From contig NZ_SJPM01000005.1 in NCBI RefSeq assembly GCF_007859915.1, positions 479,276 to 543,275 on the forward strand: 64,000 nucleotides of DNA, read 5' to 3'. Of the stretch, positions 35,881 through 44,517 are shown piece by piece. The notes under the pieces were generated by a model, which ran no database searches, had not been told where the DNA came from, and saw nothing but the letters and a program-made list of their open reading frames with translations. Position 1 is the first letter of the stretch, and each line of letters begins with the position of its first letter. The DNA comes from Neorhodopirellula pilleata (lineage in GTDB: Bacteria; Planctomycetota; Planctomycetia; Pirellulales; Pirellulaceae). The translations under genes and the position numbers were made by a program.

Positions 35881-36984
35881 GCGGCAACGGACCAAGTCGT
35901 CCATCGATATTTTGTCGGCCTTGATCGCCGCCGCGATCATCGTCAGGAACCGATCAGCGTCGGTCGGGTAACCCGCCGTTGGTTTGAATGCTGAGTCATT
36001 TTGAGTGCCGTTACTGGCTGAACGAGCAGCCGGCAAACCGTCGCTGCTCGCCGCTTCCCATCGCTTCCGAAAATAATCATTCAGGGATGCCATCGCGACT
36101 TCACGCAAATACTTCGCATGCAATGAACTCAACGCGACCGGGACGAAACGATCGCCCTTGACGCTGAAGTGCATCCGCATCGTCCGCCCGGCCGATCCGG
36201 TTTCGTAAACGCTTTGCCGCGCTGACTCAGCGATCACCCGGACGGGCGTTTCGCCGAATTGCTGCTGAATTGGACCCGCATAATAACGACGTCCGCCGTG
36301 ACGGTCGAAATAAACCTGAACGGGCTCGGAAGTCGGCGAGGGATCGTCGGCCCGCTGGCTTTCAATCGTCGCCAACCAATCCGCCGCCAATCCGATGCTG
36401 GTCTCGCCGAGCAAGTCGCTTTTGTTAGCACCGTCGGCGGCTCCACAGAAACGATTGAAATGCGCGGCGTCGATCATCCTCGCTCGAACGTCAATCAATC
36501 TCCAAGGCGATTTCGCCCAACGGTTGATCGCTTCCCCGCAATCCGTTTTCGGTGTCCAAGCGGTCTCGACGAGTTCTTGCAGCCGCGGCGAACTCGCCAG
36601 CGAGGCCAACCAGGGGACGGCCGCGATTCTCGCGATGTCGTCCGGAATCAGCGTCGCGATCCGGCGGGCCAAGTCCGGTTCGGTTCGGCCGCTCGCGTGA
36701 TGGGCGACCGAAACGATCCGGTGCAACGTCGCGAGCGAGCCGCCATTTTTACCCGACGATCGGCTGCGAAAGATCTGTTTCGAGTCGTCGACGCGAATCG
36801 TCGTCGCCTGCACGCGAACGGGCGCCGCGATGGGTGCGAACGCGTCGGGGTCGGCGGCGTCGATCGATCGGTCGCTCATCGCGACGTCGAAGGCCGCGTC
36901 GACTCGACGCCACAATGTCCCCGCAACCACCAAAGGGCCTAGTTTTGGGCCGTAGCCCGCTTCATCGATTGCGATCAACCACAT
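35878..36984 (-). CDS. RNase HII-like protein
   Basis: 368 residues. IAIDEAGYGPKLGPLVVAG at the N-terminus closely follows the RNase HII/HIII opening GIDEAGRGPLAGPVV with the Asp-Glu pair; VDDSKQIFRS matches the DSKKLS motif and VYFDRHGGRRYY the next catalytic Asp. A later KYLREVAMASLNDYF resembles the SIxAKVxRD helix. The protein is about 150 residues longer than RNase HII because of inserts at about 90-190 and an Asn/Ser-rich stretch near 325. It could cleave RNA-DNA hybrids or be a diverged nuclease; the exact substrate is uncertain. Confidence 0.65.
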   Translation of the reverse strand: MWLIAIDEAGYGPKLGPLVVAGTLWRRVDAAFDVAMSDRSIDAADPDAFAPIAAPVRVQATTIRVDDSKQIFRSRSSGKNGGSLATLHRIVSVAHHASGRTEPDLARRIATLIPDDIARIAAVPWLASLASSPRLQELVETAWTPKTDCGEAINRWAKSPWRLIDVRARMIDAAHFNRFCGAADGANKSDLLGETSIGLAADWLATIESQRADDPSPTSEPVQVYFDRHGGRRYYAGPIQQQFGETPVRVIAESARQSVYETGSAGRTMRMHFSVKGDRFVPVALSSLHAKYLREVAMASLNDYFRKRWEAASSDGLPAARSASNGTQNDSAFKPTAGYPTDADRFLTMIAAAIKADKISMDDLVRCR

Positions 36985-37100
36985 GGTGTGTTTTCCACTC
37001 GCCCCGGGGCGAATTGGGACGAAGCCCTAGTAAAGCGGATTCAACTTATTAGCTTATGAACCCACGCTACCCGTTCGAGCCATCCTGAGGAACCCACATC

Positions 37101-38162
37101 ATGTCACGCGGAACCGTCCTGATCACCGGAGCCACCGGAATGGTCGGCAGTTTAGTCGCCAAAGAAGCGTTGCGAGCCGGGTACACGGTCCGCGCGATGG
37201 TCCGCCCGACCAGCGACCTGAGTTCGCTCGAAGGGCTCGATATCGAAACCGTGCACGCCGACTTGGCGGATTTGGATAGCCTGCCCGCGGCGGTTTCGGA
37301 CGTCGATTATGTGATCAACACCGCCGCCCACGTCGGCGATTGGGGTCCGGCGGAAAAGTTTCGTGCGATCAACGTCGTGGCACTCGAGGCGATGCTGATC
37401 GCGGCTCGCAAAGCCGGGCGGATCAAACGCTGGGTCCAAATCAGTTCGCTCGGTGTGTATGCGGCGACCCATCATTACGGAACCGACGAAACGACGCCCC
37501 CCGACCTCACCGGACTCGACGGCTATACGGCCACCAAGGCGGAAGCCGAGGTGTTGTTGAACCAAACGATCCGACAACACGATTTTCCGGCCACCATCAT
37601 TCGGCCCGGATTCATCTACGGCCCAGGCGACCGACACGTCGTCCCCCGGATCATCGAACGGCTATCCGAAGGCCAAATGAAACTCATCGGTGACGGCCAA
37701 AAGAAACTCAACAACACTTATGCCGGCAACCTCGTCGACGCGATCATGTTGGCGATCGACAAAGACGAAGCGATCGGGGAAACCTTCAACATCCGCGACG
37801 AAAGGCTCGTCACCCGCGAAGAGTTCGTCGGCGCGATCGCCGATCACATGGGATTGCCGATGCCTAAAAAGGTACCCGAATGGTTGGCCCGTAGCGCGGT
37901 CGGATTCATCGAAGGTTTCGCCAAGATGCGTGGCGCCCAAACGGCACCGCTGTTGACCAACGCGCGGATTAAATTCCTGACGTTGAATCTCGACTTCTCG
38001 ATCGACAAGGCGAAACGGTTGCTCGGTTATCAACCCAAGACCGACTTCCGCGAGGGCATGAAGACGGCACTACAGTGGGCCCAAGAGCATGACTTGATGC
38101 CTCGTCGTTCGACGACAAGCGGATCAGCCAGCGACACTTCGGTCGAGCAGAAGACGGCTTGA
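37101..38162 (+). CDS. NAD(P)-dependent epimerase/dehydratase (extended SDR)
   Basis: 353 residues with the Rossmann motif TGATGMVGS at about 11-19, a downstream NTAAHVGDWG, catalytic Ser-Tyr-Lys (SSLGVY and YTATKAE), and RPGFIYGPGD. This is an extended short-chain dehydrogenase, closest in pattern to 3-beta-hydroxysteroid dehydrogenase/NAD-epimerase-like proteins; substrate unknown. The ATG follows a GAGGAACC-type ribosome binding site. Its TGA overlaps the next start by one base. Confidence 0.9.
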   Translation: MSRGTVLITGATGMVGSLVAKEALRAGYTVRAMVRPTSDLSSLEGLDIETVHADLADLDSLPAAVSDVDYVINTAAHVGDWGPAEKFRAINVVALEAMLIAARKAGRIKRWVQISSLGVYAATHHYGTDETTPPDLTGLDGYTATKAEAEVLLNQTIRQHDFPATIIRPGFIYGPGDRHVVPRIIERLSEGQMKLIGDGQKKLNNTYAGNLVDAIMLAIDKDEAIGETFNIRDERLVTREEFVGAIADHMGLPMPKKVPEWLARSAVGFIEGFAKMRGAQTAPLLTNARIKFLTLNLDFSIDKAKRLLGYQPKTDFREGMKTALQWAQEHDLMPRRSTTSGSASDTSVEQKTA

Positions 38163-38788
38163 TGGAGCCGCCAGAGCCGTCGCCACCGCATCAACAGCAA
38201 CAGCCACAGCGACCACCGAGACGGTCGCTCGGCCCGATGGTGGGTCGTCTCTTTCGCTCATCCACTTTCTATCTCGTCGTCGGCATCTTGGCCTTGGGAG
38301 CGGTCGCGACCCGCTGGCTCTCCGATCACGATCCTGCCGAGTTTCAGGCGACGCTCGGTGCCGCAGCAATACCGGTGACGTTGACGTTGCACGTCGTGTT
38401 GGCGGTCTCGCCATTCCCCTCGGACCTGATCGCGATCGCCAGCGGCGCGATCTACGGCTTCGGATTGGGATTTTGTTTGAGCTGGACGGGGTGGTTCATC
38501 GCGAGCGTTTTGGAGTTCGGATTGGGGCGACGAGCACGCCAAGACTTTGAGCTGGAACAAGGTTTGCAACGAGCTCCGAAATGGTTGCGGCGATTCCCCG
38601 TCGATCATCCGGTCTTTTTAGTCGGAGTTCGTCAGGTCCCGTGGCTCGGCATGCACGTTGGGTCGTTCCTTCCCGGCGCATCCGGCGTCGGTATCGGACG
38701 TTTCCTGTGGTGTACCGCGATCGGGATTATCCCCGGCTCGGTGCTCATGACGGCCATCGGCGCGGGCTTGATCGACGGTCGGAATTAA
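38162..38788 (+). CDS. VTT (DedA/TVP38-like) membrane protein
   Basis: 208 residues; the ATG at 38162 shares its A with the TGA of the SDR gene. A Pro/Gln-rich N-terminal tail (about 25 residues) is followed by four or five membrane helices and the SNARE-associated/VTT signature (FPSDLIAIASGAIYGFGLG..LSWTGWF and VRQVPWLGMHVGSFLPGASG). DedA/VTT proteins move lipids or support membrane potential. With the SDR gene it may form a lipid-modifying pair; this is inference. Confidence 0.8.
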   Translation: MEPPEPSPPHQQQQPQRPPRRSLGPMVGRLFRSSTFYLVVGILALGAVATRWLSDHDPAEFQATLGAAAIPVTLTLHVVLAVSPFPSDLIAIASGAIYGFGLGFCLSWTGWFIASVLEFGLGRRARQDFELEQGLQRAPKWLRRFPVDHPVFLVGVRQVPWLGMHVGSFLPGASGVGIGRFLWCTAIGIIPGSVLMTAIGAGLIDGRN

Positions 38789-38974
38789 GCTGCGTGAGAT
38801 TCAAGACTTCGTGTTGAATCGAGACGTAGAATTGATTCAAGACGTAGGTTGGCGAGTTCGGGATCTTGTTAACGATCCGGCGCGACGTGAACCCTCGACA
38901 AAATCCCACTATTGCGAACGCGTTTGTTGGCTTCCGACTCATCACGAAATTCATCACCACGAGACTTTTAAGAC

Positions 38975-39268
38975 ATGTTGCGACTCCTACCTTTCGTCAT
39001 CCTGATAACTTCCCTGATAACCTCTTTGCCCGGTAACGATTCGGCGAAAGCCGCTTCCCCGACCGGATGGAGCCCTATCATCATCCCCACCGGAGAGTAT
39101 CGGGCACAAATTCAAGCGATGCCGATCCATCGCCGGCCGGGGCGGCCTCTACATGTTTACGGCAATACGATCCGCATGATCGAACAAGCCCAAACCGCCG
39201 ATGCCCCCGTTCGCCCGCTGCGACAGATCTTATTTGGAGCGTCCACGCTAATGCCATCGCGTAGATAA
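38975..39268 (+). CDS. Small secreted hypothetical protein
   Basis: 97 residues beginning with a convincing signal peptide (MLRLLPFVILITSLITSLPG, cleavage near residue 27), then a short Pro/Arg-rich mature part with IIIPTGEYRAQIQAMPIHRRPG. No family was recognised. Codon use and signal peptide favour a real gene, but it is short and the sequence after it (39300-39345) contains a tandem GATTGCGGGTTGTGG repeat. Confidence 0.55.
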   Translation: MLRLLPFVILITSLITSLPGNDSAKAASPTGWSPIIIPTGEYRAQIQAMPIHRRPGRPLHVYGNTIRMIEQAQTADAPVRPLRQILFGASTLMPSRR

Positions 39269-39463
39269 CCATCGCACAAAACAAACCAATAACTTGGTAG
39301 TGGAACGTTGATTGCGGGTTGTGGATTGCGGGTTGTGGAACGTTGGTTATCGTTGCGGATGGCACGGAAGTCAAAGCGAAGGGCAGGTCTGTTCGCAAAT
39401 TGCGACCCGATGGGTTAGAGTCATCCTATCGATGCCCATTCTTTTCACTCCGAGAGTTTTACC

Positions 39464-40156
39464 ATGCCGCGTCCCCACGTTTCTCGCCGCGGACTCCTGA
39501 CCGCTGGCGGTGCCGCCATGCTTGCTTCGCCGTTTTTCACAACGAAGGGGTTGCTTGCCGAAGAACTGATGGCAACACCACGGCTGACCGAAGGACCGTT
39601 TTATCCCGATCGCTTGCCACTGGATCAGGACAACGACCTGATCTTGATCGGTGACAACACGACACCGGCGGTCGGTGAGATCACAAACTTCAATGGACGT
39701 ATTTTGACGCTTGCCGGTTCGCCGGTGCGCAATGCCACCGTTGAAATATGGCAGTGCGACGCCAACGCGGTATATCTGCATTCCCGCGACAGCGACTCAA
39801 AGAAAACGCAGCAAGATTCGAACTTCCAAGGTTACGGCAAGTTTGAAACGGCGTCCGACGGCGGCTATCGCTTCCGCACGATCAAACCGGTTCCTTATCC
39901 CGGCCGACCGGCGCCACACATTCATATCAAGGTGTCGCAAAACGGACACGAAGTCCTAACGACTCAGTGCATGATTCGGGGCAACGAAGGCAACTCGACA
40001 GACGGCGTGTTCCGCCGTCTCAGTGATCCGGCTGAACAAAAATTGATCATGGCGGATTGGAACCGAATTCCGAATTCAAAGATCAACGAGTGGACCGCGA
40101 ACTTCGACATCGTCTTGGGACGCACTCCGGACGATCGGCCAACGCAAGGCTCCTAG
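39464..40156 (+). CDS. Tat-exported intradiol ring-cleavage dioxygenase-like protein
   Basis: 230 residues with a twin-arginine signal (SRRGLLTAGGAAM, Arg8-Arg9). The catalytic core has all four non-haem Fe(III) ligands of protocatechuate 3,4-dioxygenase-type enzymes: Tyr104 (ANAVYLHS), Tyr145 (PYPGRPAPHIHI), His152 and His154. TEGPFYPDRLP is the usual family opening. Export of such a dioxygenase is common in planctomycetes; the aromatic substrate is unknown. No transporter or other catabolic gene is adjacent. Confidence 0.85.
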   Translation: MPRPHVSRRGLLTAGGAAMLASPFFTTKGLLAEELMATPRLTEGPFYPDRLPLDQDNDLILIGDNTTPAVGEITNFNGRILTLAGSPVRNATVEIWQCDANAVYLHSRDSDSKKTQQDSNFQGYGKFETASDGGYRFRTIKPVPYPGRPAPHIHIKVSQNGHEVLTTQCMIRGNEGNSTDGVFRRLSDPAEQKLIMADWNRIPNSKINEWTANFDIVLGRTPDDRPTQGS

Positions 40157-40208
40157 CCACCTACCGACCCGCGTCAAAGCTTGGGATCGAAATCAAAGGA
40201 GTATTACG

Positions 40209-40631
40209 ATTCAGTACCTGATCGAACCGGCCCTTGCGCCAGCAGAGTTCATCGACGTGTTGCGCCGATCAACGCTCGCAGAGCGTCGGCCGATAGGCGA
40301 CGTCGTGCGGATTGCCGAGATGCTGGCCAACGCTGATTTGGTCGCCGTGGCAAGGAATGAAGACTCGCTGATTGTCGGCGTGGCAAGGGCCATTTCCGAC
40401 TTTGCTTACTGTACCTACCTGTCCGACCTAGCCGTTGATGTGGATTACCAAGGCCGGGGAATCGGTCGGCGTTTGATTCGAATGATTCATGAAAACGCGG
40501 GGCTCGACACACGTTTAATTTTGTTGGCAGCCCCAGCGGCGACGAGTTATTACCCACATATCGGGATGGACAAGCATGAATCGTGCTGGACGATTCCACC
40601 ACTCGAAGGCGAACGGATTAAGACTTCGTAA
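40209..40631 (+). CDS. GNAT acetyltransferase with probable ATT start codon
   Basis: About 140 residues. AAGGAG at 40196-40201 stands seven bases before ATT at 40209, and from there the frame reads IQYLIEPALAPAEFIDVLRR, which completes the first strand and helix of a GNAT fold. The first conventional start is GTG at 40257, which would remove that N-terminal part and has no ribosome binding site. The acetyl-CoA loop VDYQGRGIGRRLI and the C-terminal SYYPHIGMDKHESCW are intact. An ATG mutated to ATT would explain it equally well. Confidence 0.7.
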   Translation: MQYLIEPALAPAEFIDVLRRSTLAERRPIGDVVRIAEMLANADLVAVARNEDSLIVGVARAISDFAYCTYLSDLAVDVDYQGRGIGRRLIRMIHENAGLDTRLILLAAPAATSYYPHIGMDKHESCWTIPPLEGERIKTS

Positions 40632-40670
40632 TGGGATCGGGTTTGCGATCAAGGGTTGATGCGATTACTG

Positions 40671-42617
40671 TTATCGCCGCGTCGGTTTTAACTTGGCGGG
40701 AATCGGACGAACGGGGCCATCCCAGGGCAAACAATCGGCTTCCACGGGCCTCTGGAATGCGTAACCTTGTCCGAACCGGCAGCCGATTTGTTTGAGTTGT
40801 TTGACCTGCTCGTCGGTTTCAATCCCTTCGGCAATGACTTGAATATCGTATGTTTCGGCGATGGTCACGAGCGATTGAATCAATACCAAATGCTCAGGCG
40901 ACGAGTTGACCGACGAAACTAACGAACGATCGAGTTTGAGGTAATCGATCGGTAGTTCGCGCAGCAGCGTCAGTGGCGCGGCCCCGGATCCGAAATTGTC
41001 CAAGCACAACCGATGCCCACGTTCTTTGATTTCGTGCAGTCGGGAAATCACCCGTTCGGGTTCGCCGCTCAGACTCGATTCAGAGATTTCCAGGACTAAC
41101 GATCCGGCTGACAATCCGGCGGTTTCGATGGCGTTGCCCAGAATGTCCATCAACGCAGGCAACAGAACCTGCAATCGAGATAGGTTGACGTGCAAGCGAC
41201 AACCGCGACGCTCGAATTCATTCTTGACGGCGATACCACATGCGGTGGTTAACGCAAAATCGCCGATGGGAACGACCAGTCCGGTCTCATTGGCGACATC
41301 AAAAAACTGCCCCGCCGAGATGGGCCCGAGTCTCGGATGGCTCCAACGCAAGAGTGCTTCGTAACTCAGGATGCTTCGATCACGAAGATCAACGATCGAC
41401 TGAAAAACGACATAGAACTCATCGTGCGTTAACGCCTCTCGCAGTTCCGTCTCGACCTGCAATCGTTGTTCGACTTCGCGTTTGAGCCCGTCATCGAAAT
41501 AGGAACAGCGTGCCTTACCGGCGGCCTTGGCCTTGTACATTGCCAAGTCGGCATTGCGCAACATGTCGGAGGCCGATCGAACCCCTGGGCCGCTCAGTGC
41601 GACGCCGATGCTGGCTGTGGAAACGACCGACGTCCCGGCCAAATGATAGGGCTGGGCGAGCGACGCGAGCAAGCGTTCGGCAATGACGGTGGCGTCGCCG
41701 AAATCATTCAATTGATCCAGAAAAACGACAAACTCGTCGCCGCCTAAGCGTCCGGCTACGCCCAAGCAATCGATCGATCCGACCAGGGTGTTGATTCGTT
41801 TTGCAATTTCCTTAAGCAGTTGATCCCCCACTTCGTGCCCGAGACTGTCATTGATCAACTTGAATCGGTCAAAGTCCATGAACAGAATCGCAAACGGGCA
41901 GTCCGTTTCTCGATCGATTGCGGTTTGGATGTGTTGCAGAATCGAGTGTCTATTGGCCAATCCCGTCAACGAGTCACTGTAGGCGATTTGTTGGATTCGT
42001 GAGATCTTCTCGAAACCGTCCGTCTCATCGTCGACATAAGCGGCAATGTAAGAACTTGAATGAGATTGCTCGAACAACGGGACCGCCGTCAGCGAAATGT
42101 TCTTACCAGCGGAATTAGAATGTCGGATGAAAAGGTTTTCGAACCTTTCTGTCCTGCCGGACTCGGCGACGCGAAGGAGAAGCTCTTCCCCGATCAACTG
42201 ACTTGATTCGGAATCAGCGGAGATCCTGAATAATTGATCAAGGCTTCGAGAAACTAATTGATTGTGGGGAATCCAGTTGATTCCGAACAGTTGAAACGCC
42301 GCTTGATTGGCGAACGCGAGTTTAGCGGTACTGCTGTCGATGATTAAGATCGGGCAGGGCAATTGCTGAACACCTGCGGACAGCAATTGGTTGATGTCGG
42401 TCCCTATAGGATCAGAAACACTGGCAAAGGCTTGCCGTTCTTTGATCCCGAGGCCCCGTTGCCAGACCAGATAAGTTACCAAGAATACGAGACAGGCCGG
42501 TTCAAGTATCGATGCAACCATATCCAACCACGCCCATGGCGTGGTTCCGGTGGCCGCGAGCGACGTTTGGAACTGCTCAATAGCCGAAACGCCGGTCTCG
42601 GCTAAATAGATTTGCAT
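40671..42617 (-). CDS. PAS-GGDEF-EAL signalling protein, probably cyclase-only
   Basis: 648 residues from ATG 42617 (a TTG two codons upstream is possible). One membrane helix (about 33-53), a PAS domain (about 80-200), a GGDEF domain with intact GGDEF (292-296) and the metal Asp in LFMDFDRFK, and an EAL domain (EAL 420-422). The EAL metal pair, normally DDFG, is D540-N541, and the residues around it read CLDNFGSGAAPL; other EAL ligands (HVNLS, LEISE, LKLDRS, IAEGIE) are kept. Loss of the second Asp usually removes phosphodiesterase activity. It likely makes cyclic di-GMP and may use the EAL part as a sensor. Confidence 0.88.
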   Translation of the reverse strand: MQIYLAETGVSAIEQFQTSLAATGTTPWAWLDMVASILEPACLVFLVTYLVWQRGLGIKERQAFASVSDPIGTDINQLLSAGVQQLPCPILIIDSSTAKLAFANQAAFQLFGINWIPHNQLVSRSLDQLFRISADSESSQLIGEELLLRVAESGRTERFENLFIRHSNSAGKNISLTAVPLFEQSHSSSYIAAYVDDETDGFEKISRIQQIAYSDSLTGLANRHSILQHIQTAIDRETDCPFAILFMDFDRFKLINDSLGHEVGDQLLKEIAKRINTLVGSIDCLGVAGRLGGDEFVVFLDQLNDFGDATVIAERLLASLAQPYHLAGTSVVSTASIGVALSGPGVRSASDMLRNADLAMYKAKAAGKARCSYFDDGLKREVEQRLQVETELREALTHDEFYVVFQSIVDLRDRSILSYEALLRWSHPRLGPISAGQFFDVANETGLVVPIGDFALTTACGIAVKNEFERRGCRLHVNLSRLQVLLPALMDILGNAIETAGLSAGSLVLEISESSLSGEPERVISRLHEIKERGHRLCLDNFGSGAAPLTLLRELPIDYLKLDRSLVSSVNSSPEHLVLIQSLVTIAETYDIQVIAEGIETDEQVKQLKQIGCRFGQGYAFQRPVEADCLPWDGPVRPIPAKLKPTRR

Positions 42618-42813
42618 TGACAAAGTTACCTGAAGTCGTCATTTCTCAGTTGCACACGGTGGTCGTTTTGGAAAGATAGGTTCAACGCTGGCACGCGACG
42701 GTGGCCGACACGCCTGAATTAAAGAACACCCGAACATTAGTCCGTCGCGACCGGCACGTCCGTCAATACCCGCATAATGCAAGAAAGTTCATTTCGGGGT
42801 CCCTGGAGATTTC

Positions 42814-44517
42814 ATGAGCACGACGATCACACGGAAGCAACTCGAAGAAGCGCGTTTACATCGACGAACGTTCGCAATTATTTCGCACCCAGACGCAGGA
42901 AAGACGACCCTCACCGAGAAACTACTCCTATTCGGAGGATCAATCGAAGTGGCCGGGGCCGTCCGGGGCCGTAAATCACAGCGTTCGGCGAGGTCGGATT
43001 GGATGGAACTGGAGAAACAGCGGGGAATCTCCGTCAGTTCGACGGTTTTGACGTTTGCGTTTGAAGACACCCATATCAATCTGCTTGATACACCGGGGCA
43101 CCATGACTTCAGCGAGGATACCTATCGAACCTTGATGGCGGCCGACTGCGCCGTCATGGTCATCGACGCCGCCAAGGGAATCGAATCCCAAACCGAAAAG
43201 TTATTCCGTGTCTGCGCGGCACGCGGAATCCCCGTGATCACATTCGTTAACAAGATCGATCGCCCCGGTCCTTCTTCGCTCGAAATACTCGGGCAGATCG
43301 AAAAGGAATTTTCGATCGAAGCGGTACCGATCAATTGGCCCGTCGGAAACGGTCCCGAGTTTTCGGGGATCGTGGATATCGCAAGTAATCAAATGCATCT
43401 CTTCAGCACCGACTCCAGCGACTTTCGTGCCGCCGCCGTGCAACGATCATGGCCAGAGGTTTTGGAATCAAACGACTCCCTCGAACCCACCAAGCCTTCT
43501 CCTCATCGCAATTCGCTCGTCCAGTCGCTGAAGTCCGAAGTCTTGCTGCGAGCCGCCGAAGAACTCGAATTGGTCAAACACGCAGGGCAAGAGTATGAGC
43601 GTGAACGTTTCTTAGGTGGGCAACAAACGCTCGTATTCTTTGGCAGCGCTCTGGCTAACTTCGGCATGGAATTGTTCCTGCGAGGTTTTATCGATCTCTG
43701 TCCGCCACCCTCCGCGTCACCGCCGCCGAAGCCCACTGAGGCATCCGAGGGTGCTCGTGATTTGCCGCAGTTCTCCGGATTCGTGTTCAAGATCCAAGCG
43801 AACCTTGATCCGATGCACCGCGACCGTGTCGCGTTCATTCGCGTCCGCACGGGACGGTTCGAGCGGGATATGGACGTAACGATTGCGCGATCAGGAAATC
43901 GGGTTCGGCTTCCTCGAGCTCTAAAAGTGTTTGGGCGGGAACGCTTAACGATGGAGGAGGCCTTCCCGGGTGACATCATTGGCGTGGTATGCCCGGGCGA
44001 GTTGCGGTTGGGCGATTCGGTTTATGAAGATACGCCGGTAAGATACCCAGGCGTGCCGCAGTTTCCGCCAGAAGTTTTCGCAAGCATCGACTGCCCGGAC
44101 ACCTCTCGACGCAAGCAATTCGACCGCGGGCTTGAACAACTCGTCGAAGAAGGTGCCGTGCAATTGTTCTATGGCACCGGACGTCAACGCGACGCGATTC
44201 TTGCCGCCGTCGGGGAACTTCAATTCGATGTCGTGCAGTTTCGGCTCGAATCGGAATACAAAGCACCCTCGCGACTGCATCGATTGCCTTACGCACACGC
44301 GAGATGGTATCACTGCAACGATCGTCAGGTCGCGATGAAAAGTCCCTACGGCGCGAAATTGGTCAACGACTCATTCGGTAGTCCGGCGATCTTGATTCAA
44401 TCCGATTGGGATTTGAAACAACTCGAACGCAACAACCCTGACTTCACGTTCGACGCCATTCACGAGACGCGGTCGTCCGTCGAGGAGATTTCCACGCTCG
44501 AGTCAATGCCTAAGTGA
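42814..44517 (+). CDS. prfC: Peptide chain release factor 3
   Basis: 567 residues. RF3 is the translational GTPase that recycles RF1/RF2. G1 is SHPDAGKTTLTEK, G3 DTPGHHDFSEDTYRTL, G4 NKIDRP, all in the RF3 order, and RGRKSQRSARSDWMELEKQR is the RF3-type switch I region. It is about 40 residues longer than the E. coli protein because of a Pro/Ser-rich insertion near residue 300 (PPPSASPPPKPTEAS). It is convergent with the next gene and overlaps it by 8 bases at the stop codons. Confidence 0.93.
   Translation: MSTTITRKQLEEARLHRRTFAIISHPDAGKTTLTEKLLLFGGSIEVAGAVRGRKSQRSARSDWMELEKQRGISVSSTVLTFAFEDTHINLLDTPGHHDFSEDTYRTLMAADCAVMVIDAAKGIESQTEKLFRVCAARGIPVITFVNKIDRPGPSSLEILGQIEKEFSIEAVPINWPVGNGPEFSGIVDIASNQMHLFSTDSSDFRAAAVQRSWPEVLESNDSLEPTKPSPHRNSLVQSLKSEVLLRAAEELELVKHAGQEYERERFLGGQQTLVFFGSALANFGMELFLRGFIDLCPPPSASPPPKPTEASEGARDLPQFSGFVFKIQANLDPMHRDRVAFIRVRTGRFERDMDVTIARSGNRVRLPRALKVFGRERLTMEEAFPGDIIGVVCPGELRLGDSVYEDTPVRYPGVPQFPPEVFASIDCPDTSRRKQFDRGLEQLVEEGAVQLFYGTGRQRDAILAAVGELQFDVVQFRLESEYKAPSRLHRLPYAHARWYHCNDRQVAMKSPYGAKLVNDSFGSPAILIQSDWDLKQLERNNPDFTFDAIHETRSSVEEISTLESMPK

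Noticed and set aside
44510..44517. Frameshift joining prfC and the surface-protein gene
   Set aside because: The genes are on opposite strands and simply overlap by 8 bases at their stop codons.
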